From positions 62,001 to 126,000 of the forward strand of contig NZ_FMHT01000003.1 in NCBI RefSeq assembly GCF_900091585.1: DNA of 64,000 nt. The letters are read 5' to 3'. Below the pieces are notes generated by a model. That model ran no database searches and had not been told where the DNA came from. It saw only the letters and a list, made by a program, of their open reading frames with translations. This document shows, piece by piece, positions 8,704 through 16,969 of this stretch. The stretch's first letter is position 1, and each line of letters begins with the position of its first letter. Source of the stretch: Micromonospora nigra. Its GTDB lineage: Bacteria > Actinomycetota > Actinomycetes > Mycobacteriales > Micromonosporaceae. Position numbers and translations under genes: made by a program.

Positions 8704-10328
8704 CGACGCACGAAGTGTTCAACCAGGTCCCGCCGCTGGCCGGCCACGACACGGCCGACGACCCGGCGCTGCTGGACGGGCTCGACCGGGAGGGCGCCGG
8801 CTGGGCGACCGCCGAGCTGCACGAGCTCGGTCGGCTCGCCGGGAGCACGGAGGCGATCGAACACGGCCGACTGGCCAACGACCACCCACCGGTGCTGCGC
8901 ACCCACGACCGCTACGGCCACCGGATCGACGAGGTGGAGTTCCACCCGTCCTGGCACGAACTCCTGGGGACCGCCGTCACCTACGGGCTGCACGCCGCCG
9001 CGTGGGCCGACGACCGCCCCGGCGCACACGTCGCCCGCGCCGCGAAGTTCTACGCCTGGCGGCCCGACGCCGGCCACGGCTGCCCGATCTCCATGACGTA
9101 CGCGGCGGTGCCGGCACTGCGGCACGCCCCGGACCTGGCCGCGCGGTACGAACCGCTGCTCACCGCCACGGCGTACGAACCGGGGCTGCGTGCGCCGCAC
9201 AGCAAGCGGGGTCTGCTGGCGGGCATGTCGATGACCGAGAAGCAGGGCGGCTCGGACGTCCGGGCCAACACCACCACCGCCCGCCCCGAACCGGACGGCA
9301 GTTACCGGCTCGTCGGGCACAAGTGGTTCACCTCGGCCCCCACGTGCGACCTGTTCCTCACCCTGGCCCAGGCACCCGACGGACTGACCTGCTTCCTGGT
9401 GCCCCGGGTGCTGCCCGACGGCACCCGCAACCCGATGCGGTTGATGCGCCTGAAGGACAAGCTGGGCAACCGGTCCAACGCGTCCTCCGAGATCGAGTAC
9501 GAACACGCCGTGGCCTGGCGGGTCGGCGACGAGGGCCGGGGCGTACGCACCATCATCGACATGGTCAACCTCACCCGGCTCGACTGCCTCGTCGGCGCGG
9601 CCGCCGGTATGCGTCAGGGCGTGACCACCGCCGCGCACCACGCCGCGCACCGGCGGGCCTTCGGCCGGCACCTGGTCGACCAGCCGCTGATGCGCAACGT
9701 GCTCGCGGACCTGGCCGTGGAGTCCGAGGCCGCCACCGTCCTCATGATGCGGCTCGCCGGAGCGACGGACCGGTCGGCGCGCGGCGACGCCGACGAGTCG
9801 GCGTTCCGACGCCTCGCCGTGGCGGTCGGCAAGTACTGGGTCTGCAAGCGGTGGCCCGGCCACGCCGCCGAGGCCCTGGAATGCCTGGGCGGCAACGGCT
9901 ACGTGGAGGAGTCCGGCATGCCCCGGCTGTTCCGGGAGTCGCCGCTGAACTCGATCTGGGAGGGCTCCGGCAACGTCGCCGCCCTGGACGTGCTGCGCGC
10001 CCTCACCCGGGAACCGGAGGTGATGGCCGCGTTCGAGGCGGAACTGGCCGCGGCGGCCGGCGCGGACGCCCGCCTCGACGCCGCCGTGCGGCGGCTGCGC
10101 GCCGACCTGACCGACCCGCACGAGGTGGAGCTGCGGGCCCGCCGCCTGGTGGAGCGTCTCGCCCTGGTCGTGCAGGGCTCGCTGCTGGTGCGCCACGGTC
10201 ACCCGGCGGTGGCCGACGCCTTCTGCGCCTCCCGACTCGGTGGCGACCACGGCTACGCGTACGGCACCCTGCCGGCCGGCGTCGACACGGCCACGATCAT
10301 CGCCCGAGCGACGCCGAAGGTGGGATGA
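8700..10328 (+). CDS. aidB: AidB-like acyl-CoA dehydrogenase
   Basis: 542 residues from the GTG at 8700, essentially the length of E. coli AidB (541). It shares the unusual N-terminus 'FNQVPPLAGHD' and the blocks 'MTEKQGGSDV', 'LKDKLGNRSNASSEIE', 'CLGGNGYVEESGMPRLFRE' and 'NSIWEGSGN', the last carrying the catalytic-base glutamate. E. coli AidB belongs to the adaptive response to alkylating agents, binds FAD and DNA and has weak isovaleryl-CoA dehydrogenase activity. Here it is under a TetR regulator and not next to ada or alkB, so a role in acyl-CoA metabolism is equally possible. It ends 1 base before the convergent ABC transporter gene. Confidence 0.9.
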   Translation: MTTHEVFNQVPPLAGHDTADDPALLDGLDREGAGWATAELHELGRLAGSTEAIEHGRLANDHPPVLRTHDRYGHRIDEVEFHPSWHELLGTAVTYGLHAAAWADDRPGAHVARAAKFYAWRPDAGHGCPISMTYAAVPALRHAPDLAARYEPLLTATAYEPGLRAPHSKRGLLAGMSMTEKQGGSDVRANTTTARPEPDGSYRLVGHKWFTSAPTCDLFLTLAQAPDGLTCFLVPRVLPDGTRNPMRLMRLKDKLGNRSNASSEIEYEHAVAWRVGDEGRGVRTIIDMVNLTRLDCLVGAAAGMRQGVTTAAHHAAHRRAFGRHLVDQPLMRNVLADLAVESEAATVLMMRLAGATDRSARGDADESAFRRLAVAVGKYWVCKRWPGHAAEALECLGGNGYVEESGMPRLFRESPLNSIWEGSGNVAALDVLRALTREPEVMAAFEAELAAAAGADARLDAAVRRLRADLTDPHEVELRARRLVERLALVVQGSLLVRHGHPAVADAFCASRLGGDHGYAYGTLPAGVDTATIIARATPKVG

Positions 10329-10329
10329 C

Positions 10330-12285
10330 TCATCCGACGGTGCCTCGCGGCGGCGGAACCCGCGGCGGAGCCACGTCGTACCCGGCCGCCTGGAGGGTGA
10401 ACAGCTCGGCGTACCTGCCACCCGCGGCCATCAGCTCGTCGTGGCTGCCGGACTCGACCAGGGCACCCCGGTCGAGCACGAAGATGCGGTCGGCGTGCCG
10501 GACGTTGGCCAGCCGGTGGGTGATGAGGATCGTGGTCAACCGCCCCTGCCGGTCCCGGATGGACTGGAAGAGGGCGTCCTCGGCGCGCGGGTCCAGCGCC
10601 GAGGAGGGTTCGTCCATGATGAGCAGCTCCGCGTCACGGAGGAACCCGCGGGCCGCGGTGATCCGCTGCCACTGGCCACCGGAGAGGTCCTGCCCCTTGG
10701 CGAAGGTCCGGTCGAGCAGCGTCTCGTACCCGTAGGGCAGCTCGACGATCGTGTCGTGCGCGGCGGCCCGGGCGGCAGCCGCCTCGATGCGGTCCTGCCG
10801 GGCCTCGGCCTCGACATCGCCGATGGCGATGTTGGTGGCGGCGGTGAAGGGCCACTTGTGGTACTCCTGGGTGACCACGGCGATCCGGTCGCGCAACCGG
10901 TCGGCGTCCCACTCGGCGTACGGCCGCCCGTTCCACTCGACCACCCCCGCCGACGGCATGCGCAGGGTGGCGATCACGGCGGCGAGGGTGCTCTTGCCGG
11001 AGCCGTTCTCCCCCACGAAGGCCACGGTCTCGCCGGCCCGGACGGTCAGGGTGACGTCGTCCACGGCCGCCTCCTTGCGATCGGGATAGCTCAGGGTGAC
11101 CTCTCGCACGGAGAGTTCCCGCAGCGGCGGCGGGGCCGCACCGGAGCCGGCCGCCGGCAGGTAGTCGGCGGCGCGGTTCATGAAGCCGGCATAGTCGCCG
11201 AAGTGCTGCCCCTCGCTGTAGACCTGGTCCACCTGGTAGGTGGCCACGGCGAGCGACCGCTGCGCCGCCTGTACCGCGATCACGCAGGTCGCCGCCGCTG
11301 CCAGCGGAATCCGGCCGTCGACGAGCAGCAGGCCCAACAGGACGTACACCGCGCCGGTGGCGATCCCACCGACGACCGCGCCGAGGCTGGTCATGGTGGT
11401 CACCCGGCGGGCGAGGGCGAGCTGGATGCCGGTCTCCACCCCCATCACCCGGTCGTACTGGTCCAGCAGGAACCGGCGCAGCCCGTACGAGCGCAGTTCC
11501 GGTGCGGAGACCCGCTCGGCCATCAGCCCGTGCAGCAGCCCCCGGCGCCGCCGCCGCACCGACCCGGCTGCCCACGTCTGGTACGTCAGGTGGCCCGCCC
11601 GCAGCGAGGCCCAGGCCCTCGGCAGCGTGGCGACCAGCAACGCCGGCAGCAGCAGCGGATGGATCAGCACCACGGCCACGGCCACCGCGAGCAGCCCGGC
11701 CAGGCCGGCGAGCAGGTTCGTCACCGCCTGCACCAGGCTGACCGTCGACTCGGTGCCCCGGGAGGCGCGTTCCATGTCGTCGGCGAAGGCGTCCGCGTCG
11801 AAGGCGTCGAGCCGCACCGCCGTGGTCACCTCGAACAGGCCCCGCTCCACCTCCTGACGGACCCGGGGTGCCAGGCCGTTCTGGGCGTAACCGGTGACGA
11901 TGCCCAAGCCGCCGCGCAGCGCGGTCACCGTGGCCAGAACGGCGAGCGCCGGCAGCGCCGCGACCACCTTGTCCGGGGTGGGGCCGGCCGCGAACAACTC
12001 CACCAGCACCCGCTGGGTGGCCAGCAGCCCACCGCCGGCCATCACTCCTGAGCCGACGGTCGTCAGGGCCACGATCGAGGTGCGCAGCCGGTCCGCCCGC
12101 CAGCTGACCCGCACCGCCTCCGCCACCAGCCGGGGCAGCTCGGCGAAGACGGCGAGGACGCCGGCCTCCGCGCGGGCCCGCACGCCCGCCTCCCACCACA
12201 CGGCCCGCAGCTCCGGCAGCAGCGGCTCCGCCGCCGCGGCGCCGTCACGGGTCGCCCCGCCCCGTTCGATGGCAGTCTCCGTCAC
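10330..12285 (-). CDS. ABC exporter, fused permease and ATPase
   Basis: 651-residue half-transporter. About residues 50-380 form an exporter-type membrane domain with roughly six helices. The nucleotide-binding domain follows, with Walker A 'GENGSGKST', Q-loop 'VVTQEYHKWPFTAATNI', signature 'LSGGQWQR', Walker B 'LLIMDEPSS' and H-loop 'ITHRL'. The layout matches the exporters often found with peptide natural-product genes, though here the nearest such locus (22.5 kb) is about 10 kb away. Substrate not predictable. Start ATG at 12285; downstream convergence with aidB leaves no room for a separate terminator. Confidence 0.88.
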   Translation of the reverse strand: MTETAIERGGATRDGAAAAEPLLPELRAVWWEAGVRARAEAGVLAVFAELPRLVAEAVRVSWRADRLRTSIVALTTVGSGVMAGGGLLATQRVLVELFAAGPTPDKVVAALPALAVLATVTALRGGLGIVTGYAQNGLAPRVRQEVERGLFEVTTAVRLDAFDADAFADDMERASRGTESTVSLVQAVTNLLAGLAGLLAVAVAVVLIHPLLLPALLVATLPRAWASLRAGHLTYQTWAAGSVRRRRRGLLHGLMAERVSAPELRSYGLRRFLLDQYDRVMGVETGIQLALARRVTTMTSLGAVVGGIATGAVYVLLGLLLVDGRIPLAAAATCVIAVQAAQRSLAVATYQVDQVYSEGQHFGDYAGFMNRAADYLPAAGSGAAPPPLRELSVREVTLSYPDRKEAAVDDVTLTVRAGETVAFVGENGSGKSTLAAVIATLRMPSAGVVEWNGRPYAEWDADRLRDRIAVVTQEYHKWPFTAATNIAIGDVEAEARQDRIEAAAARAAAHDTIVELPYGYETLLDRTFAKGQDLSGGQWQRITAARGFLRDAELLIMDEPSSALDPRAEDALFQSIRDRQGRLTTILITHRLANVRHADRIFVLDRGALVESGSHDELMAAGGRYAELFTLQAAGYDVAPPRVPPPRGTVG

Positions 12286-12644
12286 CGATGGCCTCCCTCG
12301 CGCCGCACAGCCGATTCGACTCTAGGTGATGGGTCGGACACGGTGAGGGAGTCGGACTTCGGCACGTCGCCGAGCGCCGACACCTGCGGGGCTACGTGCG
12401 GCCGGAGGCCACCCGGCGGCTCGGCCTGTGTCACGGGCGCCGCCCGTCGCCAGATCCAGGCCGACGGGCCGGTGCAGCGCGGAGCAGGTCCTCGTCCATG
12501 CAGTGGTACGAGGTCCGCCAGCTCACGCGTGAGCGTCTCCTCCACGCCGGCAGGTGATTGCAGTCCGTCGATGCCTTTGGTTGACTGTGGCGGGAGCAAG
12601 GGCCGTCACACGACCATCCGACCTGTGACAGGAGTTCATCACCC
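12286..12644. other. Intergenic region, no convincing gene
   Basis: 359 bases between divergent starts. It holds a perfect 14-base palindrome GCTCACGCGTGAGC at 12521-12534 and a TTGACT at 12581-12586 without a clear -10 partner. Short open frames on both strands show no recognisable domain. An AGGAG precedes the 12645 ATG. Presumably carries the promoters of both flanking genes. Confidence 0.5.
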
Positions 12645-13769
12645 ATGCTCCGAAGGCCCCTGATCCACGCCCTCGTCGCCACCCTGGCCGCGGTGCCCCT
12701 GGCCCTGGCCGCCCTGACCACCCCCGCGCAACCCGCCGCGCACGCCGCCGCGCCCGCGCGGCCCGCCGCCGCGCCGGTGCGCGTGATGCCGCTCGGCGAC
12801 TCGATCACCGGCTCGCCGGGCTGCTGGCGGTCCATCCTGTGGAACCGACTCCAGGCCACCGGCCACACGAACGTCGACTTCGTCGGTACGCTCGGCCCGC
12901 AGGGTTGCGGGCAGCCGCACGACGGGGACAACGAGGGCCACGGCGGCTACCTCGTGACCAACGTGGCGAACCAGAACCTGCTGCCCGGCTGGCTGGAGGC
13001 CACCCGACCCGACGTGGTGCTGATGCACTTCGGCACCAACGACGTGTGGAGCAACATCGCGCCGGGCACGATCCTCTCGGCGTACGGCCGGCTGGTCGAC
13101 CAGATGCGGGCCAGCAACCCGGCGATGAAGGTCCTCGTCGCGAAGATCATTCCGATGGCCCCGGGCACCTGCCCGGAGTGCGGCCCGCGGGTGGTGGCCC
13201 TCAACGACGCCATCGACGGCTGGGCGGCGGCCAAGACCACCACGGCCTCGCCGGTCGTGGTGGTCGACCAGTGGACCGGGTTCAGCACGGCCACCGACAC
13301 CTACGACGGCGTGCACCCGAACGCGGCCGGCGACCAGAAGATGTCCGACCGGTGGTACCCCGCGCTGGTCGCCGCGCTCGACGGGGCCACACCCACCCCG
13401 ACCGGCTCGCCCACCCCGTCACCGACCGCCACCCCGACGCCGACCACCAGTCCGACGCCGCCGCCGGCCGGATGCACCGCCACCTACCGGCTGGTCAACC
13501 AGTGGCAGGGCGGCTTCCAGGGCGAGGTCACCGTCCGCAACAGCGGCACCGCCGCGTTGTCCGGCTGGACCGCCCGGTTCACCTACGCCGACGGGCAACG
13601 GATCACCCAGGCCTGGAACGCCACGGTCACCCAGGACGGCACCACCGTCACCGCCCGCAACGTGGGCTGGAACGGCACCCTGGCACCCGGGGCGCAGGCC
13701 AGCTTCGGGTTCCTCGCCAGCAGCGCCGGCACCAACACCGTCCCGGCGGTGGGCTGCACGGCCGGCTGA
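12645..13769 (+). CDS. Secreted SGNH-hydrolase esterase with C-terminal CBM2
   Basis: 374 residues. Signal peptide (about 1-35), then an SGNH/GDSL hydrolase domain with block I 'LGDSITGS' (nucleophile S53), block III 'GTND' (about 128) and block V 'DGVHPN' with the catalytic Asp/His (about 219-222). A Thr/Pro linker (about 248-272, 'PTPTGSPTPSPT' repeats) leads to a CBM2 cellulose-binding module (about 274-374, bounded by Cys). The arrangement matches CE3-like acetyl xylan esterases of cellulolytic actinomycetes, so removal of acetyl groups from cell-wall xylan is likely; substrate is inferred. Monocistronic, with a terminator after it. Confidence 0.88.
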   Translation: MLRRPLIHALVATLAAVPLALAALTTPAQPAAHAAAPARPAAAPVRVMPLGDSITGSPGCWRSILWNRLQATGHTNVDFVGTLGPQGCGQPHDGDNEGHGGYLVTNVANQNLLPGWLEATRPDVVLMHFGTNDVWSNIAPGTILSAYGRLVDQMRASNPAMKVLVAKIIPMAPGTCPECGPRVVALNDAIDGWAAAKTTTASPVVVVDQWTGFSTATDTYDGVHPNAAGDQKMSDRWYPALVAALDGATPTPTGSPTPSPTATPTPTTSPTPPPAGCTATYRLVNQWQGGFQGEVTVRNSGTAALSGWTARFTYADGQRITQAWNATVTQDGTTVTARNVGWNGTLAPGAQASFGFLASSAGTNTVPAVGCTAG

Positions 13770-13775
13770 CCCGGC

Positions 13776-13812
13776 CCCGTCGGTCGGCCGCCCACACCGG
13801 CCGGCCGACGGG
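13776..13812. terminator. Bidirectional terminator between convergent genes
   Basis: Inverted repeat with 15-base arms (13776-13790 and 13798-13812, one mismatch) and a 7-base loop in the 90-base gap between the esterase (+) and phosphoesterase (-) stop codons. Confidence 0.7.
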
Positions 13813-13859
13813 CCACCGCGACACCCGTCCGTCCGCCCGGCCGGGGCGGCGCGTCGTGG

Positions 13860-15191
13860 TCAGCGCAGCAGGCCCACCCGCGGGTACGTGCGGGAGTGGG
13901 TCAAGGTCTCGTCGGTGTGCGGGGCGTAGATCCAGGTACGCAGGGTGTCCCGCGCCGTGTCGACCTCGACGAGCCGGACGGGGTTGGTGCGCCGGGAGTG
14001 GAACGTCTGCAGGAAGGAGTGGATCCGGTTGCCGTGCACGCCGACGTCGACCCGTTGGGTCGCCGACCCGGTGTGGCCGGAGAAGACGAGGCGGATGTTG
14101 GGATACCGGCTCACCAGGTGGTCGTACAGGTACTGGGGGCTGGTCGCCCCGTAGCCCGCGCTCTGCCCGATCGTGCCGTCCTCCTCCAGGTAGTGGTGGG
14201 TCACCACGACGACGTTGTGTCGCGGGTGGGCGGCCACCACCGCCCCGGCCCAGGCGACCGCCGCCGGACGGGGCCACAGTTCCAGCGTCAGCACCAGCCA
14301 CCGCACACCACCGGCCTGGTAGGTGGCGTACGCGTTGTCGATCTTGCCTGCCTCGAACTGGCCGCGCACCGCGCCGAACCGGGCGGCGGTGAAGTACCGG
14401 TTGAACACGGTGGTGTCGCGCAGCAACCGTCGGGCGGGGGACCGCCGGCTGCCGTCCGGGCCGGCCGCCTGGGTGTCGTGGTTGCCCACCGCGAGGGTGT
14501 ACGGAATCTCGGCCGCCTCCAGTGGCCGCAGGGCGTCCCGGGCCCGGACGTACTGCACGTGGTCCGGGGTGTCGTAGTTGACGACGTCGCCGGAGTGCGT
14601 GGCGAAGCGCAGGTCCAGCGCCTCCCGGTTGGCCACCAGCCAGTCGATGCGCTGACGGAACCGGCCGTCGCCCGCGGCGAGAACCTCCTCCTGCGTGTCG
14701 GGCACCACCGCGAAGGCGAACCTGCTGTCCACCGCGCCCGGCGGTGTCTCCATCCGGGCGTACGCCACGTGGACGTTGCGGTCGCACTCACTGGTGTACC
14801 GGTCGTGCACCATCTCGATGGTGACGGTCCGGGTGCCGTCGGCCAGCTCGGGGCCCACCGGGTGGCTGCCGTAGTCGGTGGCGCTGTCGATCAGGGCCTC
14901 GCCGACCGCCGCCCCGTCCACCCGGACCCGGATCGTCGGCCAGCCGTCACAGTGGTCGCCGATCGCGCCGACCAGGACCCGACCGGACCCGTGCACCACG
15001 GTGCTGGCGGAGCTGACGGTCCGCCACAGCGTGGCGTGCGTGCCCGACGGCGGCACCGGCGTGCCCGTGGCGGGCTGGACCGTCCCGTTGACGACGGTGA
15101 ACGGCGAGGACACGGCCGCGCCGGCCACCCCCGCCACAGCTCCGGCCGCCAGTACGACAACGACCGCCACCACGGTCCGCATGATCCGCAT
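13860..15191 (-). CDS. Secreted metallophosphoesterase with xylan-binding-like N-terminal domain
   Basis: 443 residues with a signal peptide (about 1-27). About residues 55-150 resemble the small calcium-dependent CBM60/CBM36-type xylan-binding modules: 'GDHCDGWPTIRVRVDG' and 'DRYTSECDRNVHVAYARME', with a likely Cys pair. The remainder is a calcineurin-like phosphoesterase: metal-ligand motifs 'VVPDTQ', 'HSGDVVNY', 'VGNHD', 'VVTHHYLEEDG' and 'FSGHTG' occur in the right order. Such enzymes hydrolyse phosphoesters outside the cell; coupling to a polysaccharide-binding domain suggests it acts on material held at plant debris. Start ATG at 15191. Substrate unknown. Confidence 0.8.
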   Translation of the reverse strand: MRIMRTVVAVVVVLAAGAVAGVAGAAVSSPFTVVNGTVQPATGTPVPPSGTHATLWRTVSSASTVVHGSGRVLVGAIGDHCDGWPTIRVRVDGAAVGEALIDSATDYGSHPVGPELADGTRTVTIEMVHDRYTSECDRNVHVAYARMETPPGAVDSRFAFAVVPDTQEEVLAAGDGRFRQRIDWLVANREALDLRFATHSGDVVNYDTPDHVQYVRARDALRPLEAAEIPYTLAVGNHDTQAAGPDGSRRSPARRLLRDTTVFNRYFTAARFGAVRGQFEAGKIDNAYATYQAGGVRWLVLTLELWPRPAAVAWAGAVVAAHPRHNVVVVTHHYLEEDGTIGQSAGYGATSPQYLYDHLVSRYPNIRLVFSGHTGSATQRVDVGVHGNRIHSFLQTFHSRRTNPVRLVEVDTARDTLRTWIYAPHTDETLTHSRTYPRVGLLR

Positions 15192-15564
15192 CCGGTCTGA
15201 CCTCCCAGCACACGCCTCGTCTCCGGGGCGATGCTATGGGAGCCCGGCGGGCAGACGGTGAACCCGCGACGACCGTGCGTGTACGGCGTGTCCACGAGAA
15301 GTAGTCGGATTCCCGCGGGCCTCGGGTCAACGGCACGCCAGGTCGACGCCGATGGCGTCGTCGGCGCCCGGCTTGGCTTCGTCAGCAGGGACTCCGCCGA
15401 GGGCTGCCGCCCGTCGATCGGCTACCTTTGCCCGGCCGGCGTTCGTCCGCAGCTCGGGCGCCGAGTCCCGGGGACCCGCGCGGCGACCCATCCGCGACCG
15501 CCGACCCCGCCGTGCGGTCTTGGCGGTCCCGGGCCGGATGACGCGGGACGGAAAGCGAGCGACA
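15192..15564. other. Divergent intergenic region before kynureninase
   Basis: 373 bases between the divergent phosphoesterase and kynureninase starts. A minus-strand TAGCAT (around 15229-15235) could be a -10 for the phosphoesterase and a plus-strand TACCTT (around 15422) one for kynureninase, but no matching -35 elements are clear. An in-frame ATG at 15538 could extend kynureninase by 9 residues. No gene seen. Confidence 0.4.
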
Positions 15565-16821
15565 GTGGCCCACGACCTGCCCCGCACCCTCGCCAAGGAG
15601 CTGGACGCCACCGATCCGCTCGCCGACCTGCGGGACCGGTTCCAGATCGCCGACGATCTCATCTACCTCGACGGCAACTCGCTGGGCCGGCTGCCGGCCG
15701 CGACCCCGGCACACCTCGACCGGCTCGTCCGGCACGGCTGGGGCACCGAGCTGGTACGCGGCTGGCCGACCTGGATCGAGTGGAGTCGCCGGCTGGGCGA
15801 CCGGCTGGCCGCACACGCCCTCGGGGCACGTCCCGACGAGGTGGTGGTCTGCGACTCGACATCGGTCAACCTGTACAAGCTGGCCGCCGCCGCGTTGGAC
15901 GACCGTCCGGGCCGGAGGACGATCCTGGCCGACGCCGAGGACTTCCCCACCGACCGCTACATCCTGGAGGGGCTCGCCGCGCAGCGCGGGCACACGCTGC
16001 GGCTGATCCCGTCGCACCTGGACGGTGGCCCCGAACCCGACACCCTCGCCACCGCGCTGGACGACGACGTGGCGCTGGTGGTGCTGTCCGCCGTCTCGTA
16101 CCGCTCCGGGGCGCTCGCCGACATGGCAGCGGTCAACGCGGCGGCCCGCCGCGTCGGGGCCCACGTCCTGTGGGACCTGTCCCACGCGGCGGGGGCGGTG
16201 CCGGTGGAGCTGACCGCCAGCGGCGCGGACCTGGCGGTGGGCTGCACCTACAAGTACCTCAACGGCGGCCCGGGCGCGTCGGCGTTCCTGTACGTGCGAC
16301 GGGAGCTCCAGGACACGCTGCGCCAGCCCGTGCAGGGCTGGTTCGGACGGCGCGACCAGTTCCGGATGGGGCCCGGCTACGAACCCGCCGAGGGGCTGGA
16401 CCGGTTCCTGGTGGGCACCCCGTCGATCCTGGCCATGGCCCCGCTGGATCCGGCGTTGGACGTGCTGGCCGAGGCCGGCATCGACCGGGTCCGGGCCAAG
16501 GGCGTCCGGCTCGGCGAACTGATGGTCGCGCTGGCCGACGCCTGGCTCGCCCCGTACGGTTTCGCCCTGGCCTCCCCGCGCGACGCCGCCCGGCGCGGCA
16601 GTCACGTCTCGCTGCGCCACCCGGAGGCGCTGCGGGTCTGCCGGGCGCTGGCCGCCGCCGGGGTGGTCGGCGACTTCCGGGTCCCCGACCGGCTGCGGCT
16701 GGGTGCGGCCCCGCTGTACACCCGGTTCGTCGACGTGTGGGACGCCTTCGACCGGCTACGGGACATCGCCGAACGACGGGCCTGGGCGTCGGTCCCCGTC
16801 GAGACGCCACGGGTCACCTGA
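15565..16821 (+). CDS. kynU: Kynureninase
   Basis: 418 residues from GTG 15565 (GGAAAG 9 bases upstream); ATG 15538 is an alternative. A PLP-dependent fold-type I enzyme that cleaves kynurenine to anthranilate and alanine (or 3-hydroxykynurenine to 3-hydroxyanthranilate). Family text is clear: 'YLDGNSLGRLP', 'VVCDSTSVNLYKL', 'WDLSHAAGAVPV', the PLP lysine K230 in 'GCTYKYLNGGPG', 'QGWFGRRDQFRM' and 'VSLRHPEA'. It stands alone, with no tryptophan dioxygenase or formamidase next to it, so it may serve general tryptophan breakdown or anthranilate supply for a product made elsewhere. Confidence 0.95.
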   Translation: MAHDLPRTLAKELDATDPLADLRDRFQIADDLIYLDGNSLGRLPAATPAHLDRLVRHGWGTELVRGWPTWIEWSRRLGDRLAAHALGARPDEVVVCDSTSVNLYKLAAAALDDRPGRRTILADAEDFPTDRYILEGLAAQRGHTLRLIPSHLDGGPEPDTLATALDDDVALVVLSAVSYRSGALADMAAVNAAARRVGAHVLWDLSHAAGAVPVELTASGADLAVGCTYKYLNGGPGASAFLYVRRELQDTLRQPVQGWFGRRDQFRMGPGYEPAEGLDRFLVGTPSILAMAPLDPALDVLAEAGIDRVRAKGVRLGELMVALADAWLAPYGFALASPRDAARRGSHVSLRHPEALRVCRALAAAGVVGDFRVPDRLRLGAAPLYTRFVDVWDAFDRLRDIAERRAWASVPVETPRVT

Positions 16822-16891
16822 CGGCTCCCACCGCCCCAGACCGGACCGGGCCGGAACCGACGTGACGGTCGGCGGACCGGCCGGGTGAGCC

Positions 16892-16933
16892 GGCAGGATG
16901 CCCGGCAGGAGCGCTCCTGCCGGGCGTCCTGCC
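16892..16933. terminator. Long terminator hairpin after kynureninase
   Basis: 42-base near-perfect palindrome (21-base arms, one G-T mismatch, no loop) 70 bases after the kynureninase stop and 36 bases before the protease start. Its centre GGAGCGCTCC recalls the core of CebR-type cellulose operators, but the long arms fit a terminator better. Confidence 0.7.
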
Positions 16934-16969
16934 TGGGCCCGCGCCCCTGCCGCCGGTTGGCTCCAAGGC

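Noticed and set aside
10240..12051. 603-codon plus-strand frame opposite the ABC exporter
   Set aside because: Antisense shadow of a gene with complete Walker and signature motifs on the minus strand.
12282..12599. Possible small minus-strand gene in the 12286-12644 gap
   Set aside because: No ribosome site, no recognisable domain, and it would run into the exporter start region.
16907..16918. CebR-like core GGAGCGCTCC
   Set aside because: It is the centre of a 42-bp hairpin immediately after kynureninase; the flanking bases do not match the CebR box and a terminator explains it.
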